A stretch of DNA of 64,000 nucleotides from Rhizobiales bacterium 2SD (GCA_005502805.1 SCMY01000002.1:496001-560000); one strand, 5' to 3'; shown: positions 8,761 through 18,966, counted from the stretch's first letter. Made by a program: numbers and translations. The notes: generated by a model not told the origin, from the letters alone.

Positions 8761-8774
8761 GGCAGGCTCCACCG

Positions 8775-8807
8775 CTTGTCTGTTGTACGGAATGTATAAC
8801 AGACAAG
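8775..8807. promoter_or_regulatory. 33-bp near-palindromic operator/promoter of the toxin-antitoxin operon
   Basis: Arms CTTGTCTGTTGTAC and GTATAACAGACAAG are inverted copies with one mismatch in 14 bp around a 5-bp centre (GGAAT). The outer 10 bp match perfectly. On the minus strand the TTATAC/TATACA within it resembles a -10 box about 30 bp before the antitoxin ATG. Position and symmetry fit autoregulation by the AbrB-like dimer or the toxin-antitoxin complex. Confidence 0.75.
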
Positions 8808-8881
8808 CGCCAGACAGTCAGCCTACAGCACCCGACACCCGCGGCGGCCTACCCGGAATAGAAAGCCGCCATATTCAGCGA

Positions 8882-9712
8882 TCACTCGCCCTTGTTGACC
8901 GAGATCGGCTTCAGCACGTTGCTCGGCTGGACATATTTGGCGATCAGCGCGTCATAGGTGCCGTTCGCCTGCAACCGCTCCAGCGCACCCTTGACCGCGT
9001 CGCGCAGCTGGCCGCCCTCGGCCGTCTTGGGAAACGGGATGCCGGTGAGCGAGCGGGTGAAGGGCTCGCCGAGCGGGATATAGGTGTTCGGCTCGAGCTT
9101 CTGGAAATGCGTCATCGTCTCGCTGCCCTGGACGCCGCCCTGCAGGCGCTGCGTCTTGAGCTGGGTGCGGGCGTCGACCGAGCCTTCGGTGCCGACCACG
9201 GTGATCGCCGGCTTGCCCTTGGCGACGCAGTTGGCGTCGCTCCACTCGCCGATCTGCTTCGGCCAGTTGGTCGAGCGGCTGGCGCCGACGCTCTTGCCGC
9301 AGAGATCCTCGACCGACTTGATCGTCGAGGCGAAGGCGGTGACCGTGTAGAACTGCGCGCCCGAGACCATGTAGTCGACGAAATCGACCGTCTCGCGCCG
9401 CGCCGGCAAGTCGCTCATCCCCGCCATCACCATGTCGACGCGGCCGGTCGTCAGCGAGGGCAGCATCTGGGCGAAGGCGGTGTCCTGCCATTCAGCCTTG
9501 ACGCCGAGCTCCTTGGCGATCGCCTCGCCCAGCTCGTAGTCGAAGCCGGCCATCTGGTTGGTCGCCGGGTCCTTGTAGACGATCGGCGCGTAGTTCGGCT
9601 GGGTCGCGATGACGATCTTGCCGGCGCTCTTGATCCGGTCCGGCAGGGCCTGGGCCTGGGCGGCGAGCGCGGTGCCGGCGAGCAGCGCGGCGGCGAGCGA
9701 AAGGCGAAGCAT
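8882..9712 (-). CDS. polar amino-acid ABC transporter substrate-binding protein
   Basis: 276 residues from ATG at 9712 (AGGGAG upstream). A signal peptide ends after AAQAQA (about residue 22). The mature part is a two-lobe SBP family 3 protein: GKIVIATQPNYAPIVY begins lobe 1 and the glutamine/lysine-arginine-ornithine-binding pattern AGFDYELGEAIAKELG follows. It captures a small charged solute in the periplasm for the permease/ATPase encoded upstream. The linked argininosuccinate lyase homologue suggests an amino-acid conjugate or arginine-family ligand. Confidence 0.92.
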   Translation of the reverse strand: MLRLSLAAALLAGTALAAQAQALPDRIKSAGKIVIATQPNYAPIVYKDPATNQMAGFDYELGEAIAKELGVKAEWQDTAFAQMLPSLTTGRVDMVMAGMSDLPARRETVDFVDYMVSGAQFYTVTAFASTIKSVEDLCGKSVGASRSTNWPKQIGEWSDANCVAKGKPAITVVGTEGSVDARTQLKTQRLQGGVQGSETMTHFQKLEPNTYIPLGEPFTRSLTGIPFPKTAEGGQLRDAVKGALERLQANGTYDALIAKYVQPSNVLKPISVNKGE

Positions 9713-9741
9713 GGTGGTCTCCCTCTTGTCTTTGCTTGGTT

Positions 9742-10515
9742 TCACTTGAGAACGGCGGCGATGAAGTCGCGGGTACGGGCCTGGCTCGGCGCGACCAGCA
9801 CCTGCTGCGGCGGGCCCTGCTCGACGATCTCGCCCTTGTCCATGAAGACGACGTCGCTCGCGACCTCGCGGGCGAAGCCGAGTTCGTGGGTGACGACGAT
9901 CATCGTCATGCCGGTGGCGGCAAGGTCGCGCATCACGTTGAGCACTTCGCCGACCAGCTCGGGGTCGAGCGCCGAGGTCGGCTCGTCGAACAGCATGACC
10001 TGCGGCTTCATCGCCAGCGCGCGAGCAATCGCGATGCGCTGCTGCTGGCCGCCGGAGAGCTCGATCGGATAGGAATCGCGCTTCTCGGCGAGGCCGACGC
10101 GATCGAGCAGCGCCATCGCCTCGGCGATAATCTCGCGCCGCGGCCGCTTCAGCACCGTGAGCGGCCCCTCGATGATGTTCTGCAGCACCGTCATGTGGTT
10201 GAACAGGTTGAAGCGCTGGAAGACCATACCGGTCTTGAGGCGCTGGCGCGCGATCTCGGCATCGCTGAGCTCGTGCAGCTCGTTGCCGACACGGCGATAG
10301 CCGATCAGCTCGCCGGCGACGGTGATCGCGCCGGCGTCGATCTTCTCGAGCTGGTTGATGCAGCGCAGCAGGGTCGACTTGCCCGAGCCGGACGGGCCGA
10401 TGATGCATTGCACCGCGCCCGGCATCACCGAGAGCGAGACATTGTTCAGCGCCTTCAGCGGGCCGAACTGCTTGGTGACACTGGCAGCGACGACGATCGG
10501 GGACAGGGAAGTCAC
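9742..10515 (-). CDS. polar amino-acid ABC transporter ATP-binding protein
   Basis: 257 residues beginning with GTG at 10515, which overlaps the permease stop by 4 bp. Walker [10 protein letters not shown], signature LSGGQQQR, Walker B VMLFDEP and the H-loop VVTHE are all present. It matches the GlnQ/HisP/ArtP group that energises polar amino-acid uptake at the inner membrane. It is followed 29 bp later by the binding-protein gene. Confidence 0.95.
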   Translation of the reverse strand: MTSLSPIVVAASVTKQFGPLKALNNVSLSVMPGAVQCIIGPSGSGKSTLLRCINQLEKIDAGAITVAGELIGYRRVGNELHELSDAEIARQRLKTGMVFQRFNLFNHMTVLQNIIEGPLTVLKRPRREIIAEAMALLDRVGLAEKRDSYPIELSGGQQQRIAIARALAMKPQVMLFDEPTSALDPELVGEVLNVMRDLAATGMTMIVVTHELGFAREVASDVVFMDKGEIVEQGPPQQVLVAPSQARTRDFIAAVLK

Positions 10516-11405
10516 GCGGCAGCCTCCTCGGCGATCTGCGGCTTGGCGCGGCGCTCGCCTCGGCCCTTGGAGAAGGCGCGTTCGAGGAAGAACTGCCCGA
10601 TCTGCAGCAGCGTGACGACGAGCAGATACCAGCCGGCCGCGACGATCAGGAGTTCGATGACGCGGGCATTGGCATAGTAGACGTTCTGCGCGTTGCGCAG
10701 GATCTCGGAGAACTGGATCACGCTGGCGACCGAGGTCAGCTTGACCATGCTGATCACCTCGTTGCCGACCGGCGGGATGATCACCCGCATCGCCTGCGGC
10801 AGCACGATCCGGCGCAAGGTCGTCAGCCGGGTCATGCCAATCGCCTTGGCGGCTTCGGTCTGGCCGAGATCGACCGAGAGGATGCCGGAGCGCACGACTT
10901 CGGCGGTATAGGCGCCCTGGTTCATGCCGAGGCCGAGCAGCGTCGCCATGAACGGCCCGATGATGTCGATGGTGCGCCACTCGACCACGCCGGGAATGCC
11001 TATCGTCGGGAAGACCAGCGCCAGGTTGAACCAGAGCAGCAATTGCAGCAGCAGCGGCGTGCCGCGGAAGAACCAGATGTAGAACAGCGCGACGCCACGC
11101 AGCACCGGGTTCGGCGACATGTACATGATCGCGAAGACGACGCCGAGCACGATGCCGAGCCCCATGGCGCAGACGGTCATGATCAGCGTGTTGACGAGGC
11201 CGGCGAGAATGGCCGGCGCGGTGAAGAACTGTGCCACCACCGGCCAGGCGATCTGGCCCTGGGCGAACGCCTTCACGATCCAGGCGAGCACGAACAGGAT
11301 CGCCGCGGCGGCGATCCAGCGGCCGTAGAAGCGCTTGGGAACGATGGTCAGGCCGGCGAGCTCGGCGAGGCCACGATCCGGCATGGTCTGGATTGCACTG
11401 CTCAT
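10512..11405 (-). CDS. polar amino-acid ABC transporter permease
   Basis: 297 residues from ATG at 11405, overlapping the stop of the argH-like gene by 4 bp. It has about six membrane helices and the EAA loop [17 protein letters not shown], typical of the HisM/GlnP family. The ~20 residues before the stop are charged and cytoplasmic. Only one permease gene is present, so the transporter is probably a homodimer in the membrane. Confidence 0.95.
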   Translation of the reverse strand: MSSAIQTMPDRGLAELAGLTIVPKRFYGRWIAAAAILFVLAWIVKAFAQGQIAWPVVAQFFTAPAILAGLVNTLIMTVCAMGLGIVLGVVFAIMYMSPNPVLRGVALFYIWFFRGTPLLLQLLLWFNLALVFPTIGIPGVVEWRTIDIIGPFMATLLGLGMNQGAYTAEVVRSGILSVDLGQTEAAKAIGMTRLTTLRRIVLPQAMRVIIPPVGNEVISMVKLTSVASVIQFSEILRNAQNVYYANARVIELLIVAAGWYLLVVTLLQIGQFFLERAFSKGRGERRAKPQIAEEAAA

Positions 11406-12817
11406 GCTGCGCGCTCCCTCGTCCACTGGGCGAAACCGGCGAGCCATGTACGGAAGCGACCGATCTGCTCGGCGACCCTGGCGGGCGCCGTACCGCCATG
11501 GCCGCTGCGGGCCGCCACCGCCGCATCGAGCGTCAGCACCTTGAGCACGCTCTCGTCGAGGCGCGGATCGATCGCGCGCAGTTCCACCGGCTCCAGCCCT
11601 TCGAGCTCGCGGCCCATCTCCTCGCAATAGCGCACCAGCGCGCCGCTGATCTCATGCGCCTCGGCGAAGGGGACGCCCTTGCGGGCGAGATGATCGGCGA
11701 CTTCGGTGGCGAGCGCAAAGCCCGTGCCGGCCTGCGCCCGCATCACCTCGGGCTTGGCCTCCATGGTCGCAACCAGCCCGGCAAAGGCCGGCAGAACTTC
11801 GCCGAGCACGTCGACCGCATCGAAGGCGGCGCGCTTGTCCTCGGCGAGGTCGCGGTTATAGGCGAGCGGCAACCCCTTCAGCGCACCGAGCATGGCAACG
11901 AGGTCGCCGATCAGGCGCGCCGCCCTTCCGCGCGAGATCTCGGCGATGTCCGGGTTCTTCTTCTGCGGCATGATCGAGGACCCCGTCGCGAAGGCATCGT
12001 CCAGCACGACCCAGCCGAACTGGCGCGAGGTCCAGAGCGTCACCTCCTCCGCCAGCCGCGACAGGTTCGTCGCCAGCATCGCCGAGACGAACAGGAATTC
12101 GGCGACATGGTCGCGCGCGCCGACGGCATCGACCGAGTTCTCGCAGGGGCCGTCATAGCCGAGCGCCCTGGCGCTGAGCTCGGGCGTCAGCGCGATCGCC
12201 GAGCCGGCGAGCGCGGCAGCACCCAGCGGCGAGAGGGAAGAGCGCTTCTCCCAATCCTGCAAACGAGAGGCGTCCCGCGCCAACGCCTGGCCATGGGCCA
12301 TCAGCCAATGGCCGAAGGTGACGGGCTGGGCGCTCTGCAGATGGGTAAAGCCGGGGCAGACCGAGCCCGCGTGTTGCTCGGCCTGGCCGGCAATCGCCTC
12401 GAGCAGTTCGGCCAGCATCGCGCCGATCGACCGTGCCTCGGCGCGCAGATAGAGCTTGAGGTTGTTGGCGGCCTGGTCGTTACGCGAGCGCCCGGCCCTG
12501 AGCTTGGCACCGGTCGCGCCGATCCGGGCGGTCAGCACGCGCTCGATGAAGGTATGGACGTCCTCGTCGCTTTCGTCGGGCGCGAGCGTCCCGGCGGCGA
12601 GATCGGCGGCGATCGCTTCGAGCGCCGCGACGATGGTCTTGAACTCGTCCTGGCTGAGCAGTCCGGCACGTTCGAGCTCGGCCGCATGGGCCTTGCCGCC
12701 GACGATGTCCTGCGGCGCGAGGCGGGCATGGGCGCCGGCCGCGCTCGACAGCTTCATCATGCGCGGATCGGGCGACTTGCGGAAACGGCCGCCCCAGAGA
12801 CGCGTATTGTGGTTCAT
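11402..12817 (-). CDS. argH: argininosuccinate lyase homologue coupled to an ABC importer
   Basis: 471 residues, full length for the lyase. The N-terminal LWGGRF, the substrate-binding [16 protein letters not shown], the [16 protein letters not shown] segment and the superfamily signature [11 protein letters not shown] are intact. Argininosuccinate lyase cleaves argininosuccinate to arginine and fumarate. Here the gene leads an operon with a polar amino-acid importer and overlaps the permease gene by 4 bp, so it may process an imported succinylated amino compound instead of serving arginine synthesis. Start ATG at 12817. Confidence 0.9.
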   Translation of the reverse strand: MNHNTRLWGGRFRKSPDPRMMKLSSAAGAHARLAPQDIVGGKAHAAELERAGLLSQDEFKTIVAALEAIAADLAAGTLAPDESDEDVHTFIERVLTARIGATGAKLRAGRSRNDQAANNLKLYLRAEARSIGAMLAELLEAIAGQAEQHAGSVCPGFTHLQSAQPVTFGHWLMAHGQALARDASRLQDWEKRSSLSPLGAAALAGSAIALTPELSARALGYDGPCENSVDAVGARDHVAEFLFVSAMLATNLSRLAEEVTLWTSRQFGWVVLDDAFATGSSIMPQKKNPDIAEISRGRAARLIGDLVAMLGALKGLPLAYNRDLAEDKRAAFDAVDVLGEVLPAFAGLVATMEAKPEVMRAQAGTGFALATEVADHLARKGVPFAEAHEISGALVRYCEEMGRELEGLEPVELRAIDPRLDESVLKVLTLDAAVAARSGHGGTAPARVAEQIGRFRTWLAGFAQWTRERAA

Positions 12818-12910
12818 GGTCTTCTCCCCTGCGCAAAACACTGCCCCCTTGACCGCGCAACCGGCAAACGAAACGATCTCCTCAAGGGTAGTCGCTGAAG
12901 GAATATCTGC

Positions 12911-13816
12911 TTGGCCGGCCGCAACCTCCCGCCGTCGACCACGGCGCTCCGGGTTTTCCTCGCCGTCGCCCGCCTCGGCTCGACGGCGAAGGCGGCCGGC
13001 GAGGTGCATCTGACCCAGAGCGCCGTCTCCAAGCAGATCCAGGCGCTGGAGGAGCATCTCGGTACCGAGCTGTTCGAGCGCAGCCCGGCCGGGCTGAAGC
13101 CGACCGAAGCCGGTACGATCTACCGCCCCTATGCCGAGGCGGCGATCGAGCAGATGGAGCGCGGCGCCCGCCGCCTTGCCGAGCGTGCCGCGATCGGCCG
13201 GCCGATCCGCCTGCACATGATCGCCATCGCCGGCGAGCGCTGGCTGATGGAGCGCTTCCCGGAATTCGCCCAGGCCCATCCGGAAATCGACGTCCAGTTC
13301 ACCAATTTCGTCAGCGAGAACGAGATCGAGGAGGCCGACCTCGAAATCATCCACGGCCTCGGGCCCCTGCCCGACCAGGAGTCGCATTACCTGTTCGGGC
13401 GCCAGGTGGCGCTCGTCGCGGCCCCCTCCGCGCTGGAGCGCCTGGGCGGCTTCAACCGTGCCGCCGATATCCAGAAGATGACGCTGCTGCAGCATTTCCA
13501 GATGCCGGCCTTCTGGGCCGAGTTCACCGAGGCGCACGGCCTGCGCGGCGCGGTTCCGGCCCATACCGTCCGCTACGGCTATTATTCCGTGATCATCCGC
13601 GCCGCCGTCGCCGGGCTCGGCGTCGCGCTCGCGCCGCGCTGCTATGTCGCCGAGGAACTGGCCTCGGGCGCACTGGTCAATCCGCTCGGCCTGAGCTTCG
13701 ACAGCGCCACCGGCTGCTGGCTCACCGTCAACCCGCAAAGCGAGCGCAGCCCGGCCCTCGACGCGCTGGTCGCCTGGCTCTGCGAGGAGGGACGCCGCTT
13801 CGACGTGGCGGGTTGA
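12911..13816 (+). CDS. LysR family transcriptional regulator (GcvA-like)
   Basis: 301 residues starting at TTG 12911. An N-terminal winged helix (LRVFLAVARLGSTAKAAGEV, then LTQSAVSKQIQALEEHLG) is followed by a periplasmic-binding-fold sensor domain from about residue 95. It is divergent from the argH/ABC operon across 93 bp and is the likely regulator of that operon, with the imported solute or its cleavage product as inducer (inference). Confidence 0.9.
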   Translation: MAGRNLPPSTTALRVFLAVARLGSTAKAAGEVHLTQSAVSKQIQALEEHLGTELFERSPAGLKPTEAGTIYRPYAEAAIEQMERGARRLAERAAIGRPIRLHMIAIAGERWLMERFPEFAQAHPEIDVQFTNFVSENEIEEADLEIIHGLGPLPDQESHYLFGRQVALVAAPSALERLGGFNRAADIQKMTLLQHFQMPAFWAEFTEAHGLRGAVPAHTVRYGYYSVIIRAAVAGLGVALAPRCYVAEELASGALVNPLGLSFDSATGCWLTVNPQSERSPALDALVAWLCEEGRRFDVAG

Positions 13817-13871
13817 GCCCCTCCCCGCCATGCTCTAGACCGACCGCCATGCTTCTGATGGCGAAGGCCCG

Positions 13872-14765
13872 ATGCGCATAGCCGTGACCGGACGGACCGG
13901 GCAGGTCGTCCAATCCCTCCTCGCTCGTGCCGAGGCGGCCAGCGTGACCGTCATTCCGGTCGGTCGGCCCGAGCTCGATCTGGCGCAGCCCGACGGCGTT
14001 CGGCAGGCCCTCGGCGAGGCAAGGCCCGACTGCATCGTCAACGCCGCCGCCTATACCGCCGTCGACAAGGCCGAGACCGAACCGGAGCTGGCCATGCGCT
14101 TCAACGGCGAAGGCGCCGGCACGGTCGCCGCCGCGGCCGCAGCCCTCGGCGTGCCGCTGATCCAGATCTCGACCGACTATGTCTTCGACGGCATGGCGCC
14201 GCGCCCCTGGCGCGAAAGCGACGCGATCGCCCCGCTCTCCGCCTATGGCCGCTCGAAGCTCGCCGGCGAAGAGGCGGTCACAGCCTCCGGTGCCGACTGG
14301 ACGATCCTGCGCACCGCCTGGGTTTACAGCCCCTATGGCGCCAATTTCGTGAAGACCATGCTGCGCCTCGCTGAGAGCCGCGATGAGATCGGCGTCGTCT
14401 CCGACCAATTGGGCTCACCGACCAGCGCACTCGATCTCGCCGATACGATCATCGCTGTGGCGAAGGCGCTGGCCGCCCGCCCCGGCGAGGCCTCACTGCG
14501 CGGCGTCTTCCACGCCGCCGGCACCGGCGAGGCAAGCTGGGCTGACCTCGCCGCGGCCGTCTTCGCCGCCTCGGCGGCGCTAGGTGGCCCGAGCGCCGCC
14601 GTCAGGCGCATCGCCACGATCGACTACCCGACCCCCGCCCGGCGACCGGCCAATTCCAGGCTCGACTGCAGCCTGCTCGCCGAGCGCCACGGCCTGCGCC
14701 TGCCGCCCTGGCAGGACTCGGTGAAAACCTGCGTCGCCACGCTGCTGACGCAGCCGAAAAGCTGA
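13872..14765 (+). CDS. rfbD: dTDP-4-dehydrorhamnose reductase
   Basis: 297 residues. The N-terminal [11 protein letters not shown] nucleotide-binding loop, STDYVFDG motif and catalytic YGRSK (Tyr-x-x-x-Lys) identify an extended short-chain dehydrogenase of the RmlD/RfbD family. It makes the last step of dTDP-L-rhamnose synthesis for surface polysaccharide. rfbA follows 10 bp later; rfbB and rfbC are not in the window. Confidence 0.92.
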   Translation: MRIAVTGRTGQVVQSLLARAEAASVTVIPVGRPELDLAQPDGVRQALGEARPDCIVNAAAYTAVDKAETEPELAMRFNGEGAGTVAAAAAALGVPLIQISTDYVFDGMAPRPWRESDAIAPLSAYGRSKLAGEEAVTASGADWTILRTAWVYSPYGANFVKTMLRLAESRDEIGVVSDQLGSPTSALDLADTIIAVAKALAARPGEASLRGVFHAAGTGEASWADLAAAVFAASAALGGPSAAVRRIATIDYPTPARRPANSRLDCSLLAERHGLRLPPWQDSVKTCVATLLTQPKS

Positions 14766-14775
14766 AGGAGCCATC

Positions 14776-15654
14776 ATGAAGGGGATCATCCTCGCCGGCG
14801 GCAGCGGCACGCGGCTCCACCCGATGACCATGGTGACGTCGAAGCAGCTCCTGCCCGTCTACGACAAGCCGATGATCTACTACCCGCTCTCGACGCTGAT
14901 GCTCGCCGGCATCCGCGAGATCCTGATCATTTCGACACCGGACGATGCGCCGCGCTTCGAGGCGCTGTTCGGCAGCGGCGAGCGCTGGGGCCTCAAGCTC
15001 TCCTATGCCGTCCAGCCCAGGCCGGAAGGCCTGGCGCAGGCCTACCATATCGGCGCCGATTTCATCGCCGGCGGCCCATCCGCCCTGATCCTCGGCGATA
15101 ATCTCTACTACGGCGACGGCCTCACTGACGTGCTGCACCGCGCCGCCGCCCGACAGAGCGGCGCGACCGTCTTCGCCTATCGCGTCAGTGATCCCGAGCG
15201 CTATGGCGTCGTCTCCTTCGATGCGGCCGGCAAGGCGCTCTCGATCGAGGAGAAGCCCAAGCTGCCGCGCTCGCATTGGGCGGTGACCGGGCTCTATTTC
15301 TACGATGCCGAGGTCGTCGAGATCGCCCGCAAGCTGAAGCCCTCGGCCCGCGGCGAGCTCGAGATCACCGACGTCAACCTCGCCTATCTCGAACGCGGTG
15401 CGCTCAGCGTCGAGCGGCTCGGGCGCGGCTATGCCTGGCTCGACACCGGCACGCCGGATTCCCTCGTCGAGGCCTCCGAATTCGTGCGCACGCTGGAGCG
15501 CCGCCAGGGTTTTCGCATCGCCTGCCCCGAGGAGATCGCCTTCGAGAACGGCTGGATCGACCGCGAGCAGCTGCGCGCGCTCGGGCAGGCGCTGTCGAAA
15601 AGCGGCTACGGCCAGTACCTGCTCGGCGTCGCCGGACGCGACCACTCGGTCTGA
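14776..15654 (+). CDS. rfbA: glucose-1-phosphate thymidylyltransferase
   Basis: 292 residues. [13 protein letters not shown] is the nucleotidyltransferase signature, followed by [36 protein letters not shown] is typical of RmlA. It condenses dTTP and glucose-1-phosphate to dTDP-glucose, entering the rhamnose pathway. AAGGAG 6 bases upstream of the ATG gives a good ribosome site. Confidence 0.95.
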   Translation: MKGIILAGGSGTRLHPMTMVTSKQLLPVYDKPMIYYPLSTLMLAGIREILIISTPDDAPRFEALFGSGERWGLKLSYAVQPRPEGLAQAYHIGADFIAGGPSALILGDNLYYGDGLTDVLHRAAARQSGATVFAYRVSDPERYGVVSFDAAGKALSIEEKPKLPRSHWAVTGLYFYDAEVVEIARKLKPSARGELEITDVNLAYLERGALSVERLGRGYAWLDTGTPDSLVEASEFVRTLERRQGFRIACPEEIAFENGWIDREQLRALGQALSKSGYGQYLLGVAGRDHSV

Positions 15655-15774
15655 CACCACACTTCCCCTGACGATGCAGAGCGCTCATGCTGCACCGGCG
15701 CTGGCCGAAGACGCTGGGTTGGCCGAGATTGCAGCGTAGCCGCGCCGAAGACGTGCACGAGGATCGAAGACCTG

Positions 15775-17187
15775 ATGAACGCCCCCGCCACCACGCCCGG
15801 CACCTCTTCGCATCCCGCCCTCGACGGCCTAACCGCCTCGCTCCGCGATCTCCTCGGCCCGCGCTGCTCGACCTCCGACAGCGAGCGCGAGCATCACGGC
15901 CATGGCGAATCCTATCATCCGACCAAGGCACCCGACGTCGTCTGCTATCCGCTGACCACCGAGGAGGTGAGCAGCATCGTCAAGCTCTGCCATCAGGCGA
16001 AGGCGCCGGTCATTCCGTTCGGCGCCGGCACCTCGCTCGAAGGCCATGTCGTCGCGCTGCATGGCGGCGTCTGCATCGACCTCTCGCGCATGAACGCGAT
16101 CACCGCCGTCAATGCCGAAGATCTCGATTGCACGGTCGAGGCCGGCGTCACCCGCAAGCAGCTCAACGAGCACCTGCGCGACACCGGCCTGTTCTTCCCG
16201 GTCGATCCCGGCGCCGACGCCACCCTCGGCGGCATGGCCGCGACGCGCGCCTCGGGCACCAACGCGGTGCGCTATGGCACGATGAAGGACAATGTCCTGG
16301 CACTCACCGTCGTGCTCGCCGACGGCACCGTCCTCAAGACCGGCGGCCGCGCCCGCAAATCCTCCGCCGGCTACGACCTCACCCGCCTCTTCGTCGGCTC
16401 GGAGGGCACGCTCGGCGTCATCACCGAGATCACGCTGCGTCTATACGGCATCCCCGAGGCGAGCTCGGTCGCAGTCTGCTCGTTCCCGGATATCGGCAGC
16501 GCGGTCAATTGCGCCATCGAGACGATCCAGTGCGGCATCCAGGTTGCTCGCGTCGAGCTGCTCGACGAGACCTGCATGCGCGCGATCAACCGCCACAACA
16601 ATCTGAGCTATCCCGAGACGGTCGCGCTCTTCCTCGAATTCCACGGCACGGAGGCGGCGGTGGTCTCGCAGGCGGAGACCGTGCAGATGCTCGCCGAGGG
16701 CCATGGCGGCGAGGGCTGGCGCTTTGCCACCAGCACCGAGGAGCGCAACAAGCTCTGGCAGGCCCGCCACAACATGCATTACGCGCTGCTCGCTTTGCGC
16801 CCCGGCGCCAGCAGCTGGGGCACCGACACCTGCGTGCCGATCTCGCAGCTCGCCGCCTGCATCACCGAGATCAAGGAGCATGCCAAGGATGCGCCCTTCC
16901 CGGTCACGGCGCTCGGTCATGTCGGCGACGGCAATTTCCATATGGGCTTCCTGATCAGGATGGATTCGCCCGACGAGATCCGCGAGGCCGAGCGGCTGAA
17001 CGGCCTCCTGGTCAACCGCGCCATCGAGCTCGGCGGCACCTGCACCGGCGAGCACGGCGTCGGCTACGGCAAGGCGAAGTTCCTGCGCAAGGAGCACGGC
17101 GACGCCGCCGTCGAGGTAATGCGCACGCTGAAGGCGAGCCTCGACCCCGACAACATCATGAATCCCGGCAAAGTGCTGCCGGCCTGA
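15775..17187 (+). CDS. FAD-linked oxidase, D-lactate dehydrogenase (cytochrome)/glycolate oxidase type
   Basis: 470 residues. The PCMH FAD-binding domain (about 50-230) shows IPFGAGTSLEGH and PGADATLGGM; the C-terminal cap has GHVGDGNFHMG with the metal-binding histidines and ends DPDNIMNPGKVL. It matches the LDHD/GlcD family, which oxidises D-2-hydroxy acids and passes electrons to cytochrome c or quinone. Substrate could be D-lactate, glycolate or another 2-hydroxy acid. It lies between rfbA and an IclR gene and appears monocistronic. Confidence 0.9.
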   Translation: MNAPATTPGTSSHPALDGLTASLRDLLGPRCSTSDSEREHHGHGESYHPTKAPDVVCYPLTTEEVSSIVKLCHQAKAPVIPFGAGTSLEGHVVALHGGVCIDLSRMNAITAVNAEDLDCTVEAGVTRKQLNEHLRDTGLFFPVDPGADATLGGMAATRASGTNAVRYGTMKDNVLALTVVLADGTVLKTGGRARKSSAGYDLTRLFVGSEGTLGVITEITLRLYGIPEASSVAVCSFPDIGSAVNCAIETIQCGIQVARVELLDETCMRAINRHNNLSYPETVALFLEFHGTEAAVVSQAETVQMLAEGHGGEGWRFATSTEERNKLWQARHNMHYALLALRPGASSWGTDTCVPISQLAACITEIKEHAKDAPFPVTALGHVGDGNFHMGFLIRMDSPDEIREAERLNGLLVNRAIELGGTCTGEHGVGYGKAKFLRKEHGDAAVEVMRTLKASLDPDNIMNPGKVLPA

Positions 17188-17244
17188 CTGCGGCAGTATC
17201 CGTCTTTGCACCGTAGCACCCACACGTGACCGCGACGCCCAACT

Positions 17245-17259
17245 GTTTTACATGCAAAT
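17245..17259 (+). promoter_or_regulatory. candidate IclR site upstream of the iclR-type gene
   Basis: GTTTTACATGCAAAT lies 31 bp upstream of the regulator start. It matches 10 of 15 positions of GTTTTGCATATCAAC found in the divergent promoter near 20.37 kb. Weak alone; it suggests autoregulation. Confidence 0.35.
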
Positions 17260-17290
17260 GGAACGGTGACCTGAGGCGGATAGACAGCGC

Positions 17291-18085
17291 ATGGACGACG
17301 CGGCGGATGCGGAAACGCAGCACAAGAACCATGCGGTCTATTTCGTGCCCGGCCTGCATCGCGGCCTGCGTGTCCTCGAAATCGTCGCGGCGGCGCGCCG
17401 GCCCCTGAGCATCACCGAGATCGCCTCGGAGCTCGGCCTGACGCGCTCCTCGGTCTTCCGGCTGATCTATACGCTCCGGCATATGGGCTTCCTCGAGGAG
17501 GAGCAGTCGAAGCAGTTCGCGCTCGGGCCGCGCGTCCTCAATATCGGCTTCGCCTTCCTGGCCTCGAAGGACATCATCGAGATCGCCCGCCCCGAGCTGG
17601 AGGCGTTGCGCGACGAGACCCTGGTCTCGGCGCACCTCGCGATCCGCGACGAGCGCGACGTGCTCTATTTGAGCTGCGTGCAGACCCGCTCGGGCTTCCT
17701 CAGCAACATGAATGTCGGCTCGCGCGTGCCGGCCTATGCCTCGCCGATGGGTTGGCTGCTGCTCGCCGGCCTGCCGCAAGCGGAGCTGGAAGAGCTCTTC
17801 CGCAAGGAACGCTTCGTGCCGCTGACCAGCCAGACGCCGACCTCGACGCCAGAGCTGATCGCCACGGTCGAAGCAGCGGCCGCGCGCGGCCACGTCGTCA
17901 GCCGCGGCGTGATGGAGGCGGCCGGCAGCTCGATCTCGGCCCCGATCATCGACCGGCGCGGCACGGTCGTCGCGGCGATCGACATCTCCGGTCCGGATTC
18001 CGCCTTTGATCTCGACCAGATCGACGGCCGCTACCTCTCGGCGGTCAGGGCCGCGGCCAAGCGGATATCCGAACGCCTCGGCTAG
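17291..18085 (+). CDS. IclR family transcriptional regulator
   Basis: 264 residues. N-terminal winged helix (about 24-85; EIASELGLTRSSVFRLIYTL) and C-terminal IclR effector domain (about 95-260). Such regulators control aromatic and organic-acid catabolism. It is convergent with the BKACE gene, their stop codons sharing one CTAG, and is probably the regulator of the surrounding 18-28 kb catabolic genes, supported by a shared promoter motif. Confidence 0.92.
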   Translation: MDDAADAETQHKNHAVYFVPGLHRGLRVLEIVAAARRPLSITEIASELGLTRSSVFRLIYTLRHMGFLEEEQSKQFALGPRVLNIGFAFLASKDIIEIARPELEALRDETLVSAHLAIRDERDVLYLSCVQTRSGFLSNMNVGSRVPAYASPMGWLLLAGLPQAELEELFRKERFVPLTSQTPTSTPELIATVEAAAARGHVVSRGVMEAAGSSISAPIIDRRGTVVAAIDISGPDSAFDLDQIDGRYLSAVRAAAKRISERLG

Positions 18086-18954
18086 AGGCCGAGGATCGCC
18101 CGCGCCTCGGCCGGCGTTGCGAGCGCGCCGCCCAGGTTCTCGATGATCGTGCCGGCCTTCTCGACCAGCTCGGCATTGTCGCGTGCCAGCACGCCCTTGC
18201 GGATGTAGACGTTGTCCTCGAGCCCAACGCGGATATGGCCGCCGAGCAGGAAGGCCTGCGCCAGCAGCGGGAATTCGTGCCGGCCGATGCCGAAGGCCGC
18301 CCAGATGCAGTCCGGCGGCAATTGCGAGGCGAAATAGACCAGCGTCTGCGGATTCGGGATCGCGCCATAGCGCACGCCGAGCACGATCTGGATCAGCAAC
18401 GGATTGCGCAGCACCCCGTCGGCCTGCAGGGCCTTGGCGAGCTGCAGGTCGCCGCCGTCGAACAGCTCCAGCTCGGGCAGGACGCCGGCCGCATAGATGC
18501 GCCTGGCCATCTCGGTGACGTTGCGCGGCGTGTTGATCACCACAGCGGTCCCTGAGAACATCGTGTTGAGGTCGAGCGTGCAGATCTCCGGCCTCAGCGC
18601 CTCGACATGGGCGACCCGGCGCTCCGGCGTGGTCAGCGTCGTGCCGGGAGCCGCAACCTTGGGATCGTCGATCCCCGGCACGAAACGCCCACCCTCCCCG
18701 GTCGAGAGGTTGAGGATGACATCCGAGCCGGATTGCCGGATGCGGTCGACGATCTCGGTGAACAGGGCAAGGTCCATCGTGCCCTTGGTCGTGGCGGGGT
18801 CGCGGGCATGCAGGTGCACCACCGCCGCGCCGGCCTTGCCGGCCTCGATCGCAGCGGCTGCGATCTCGGCGGGCGTCACCGGCAGGCCGGGATGCTGTTC
18901 GCGCGTCGTCAGATTGCCGGTGACGGCGCAGGTCAGGATGGTCTTGCGCGACAA
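18082..18954 (-). CDS. 3-keto-5-aminohexanoate cleavage (BKACE) family protein
   Basis: 290 residues. The zinc-binding HLHARDP motif (about 48-54), LNLSTGEGG and the ELELFD segment match BKACE enzymes, which split a beta-keto acid using acetyl-CoA to give an acetoacetyl-type product and a CoA ester. BKACE members differ widely in substrate, so the keto acid cannot be named. It sits 12 bp downstream of a class III aminotransferase, which could generate the keto acid from an amino precursor. Confidence 0.92.
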   Translation of the reverse strand: MSRKTILTCAVTGNLTTREQHPGLPVTPAEIAAAAIEAGKAGAAVVHLHARDPATTKGTMDLALFTEIVDRIRQSGSDVILNLSTGEGGRFVPGIDDPKVAAPGTTLTTPERRVAHVEALRPEICTLDLNTMFSGTAVVINTPRNVTEMARRIYAAGVLPELELFDGGDLQLAKALQADGVLRNPLLIQIVLGVRYGAIPNPQTLVYFASQLPPDCIWAAFGIGRHEFPLLAQAFLLGGHIRVGLEDNVYIRKGVLARDNAELVEKAGTIIENLGGALATPAEARAILGL

Positions 18955-18966
18955 GGCGACGTCTCC

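Noticed and set aside
12818..13831. N-terminal extension of argH back to 13831
   Set aside because: This stretch is antisense to the LysR gene and is not protein-like; the lyase starts at 12817 with the conserved N-terminus.
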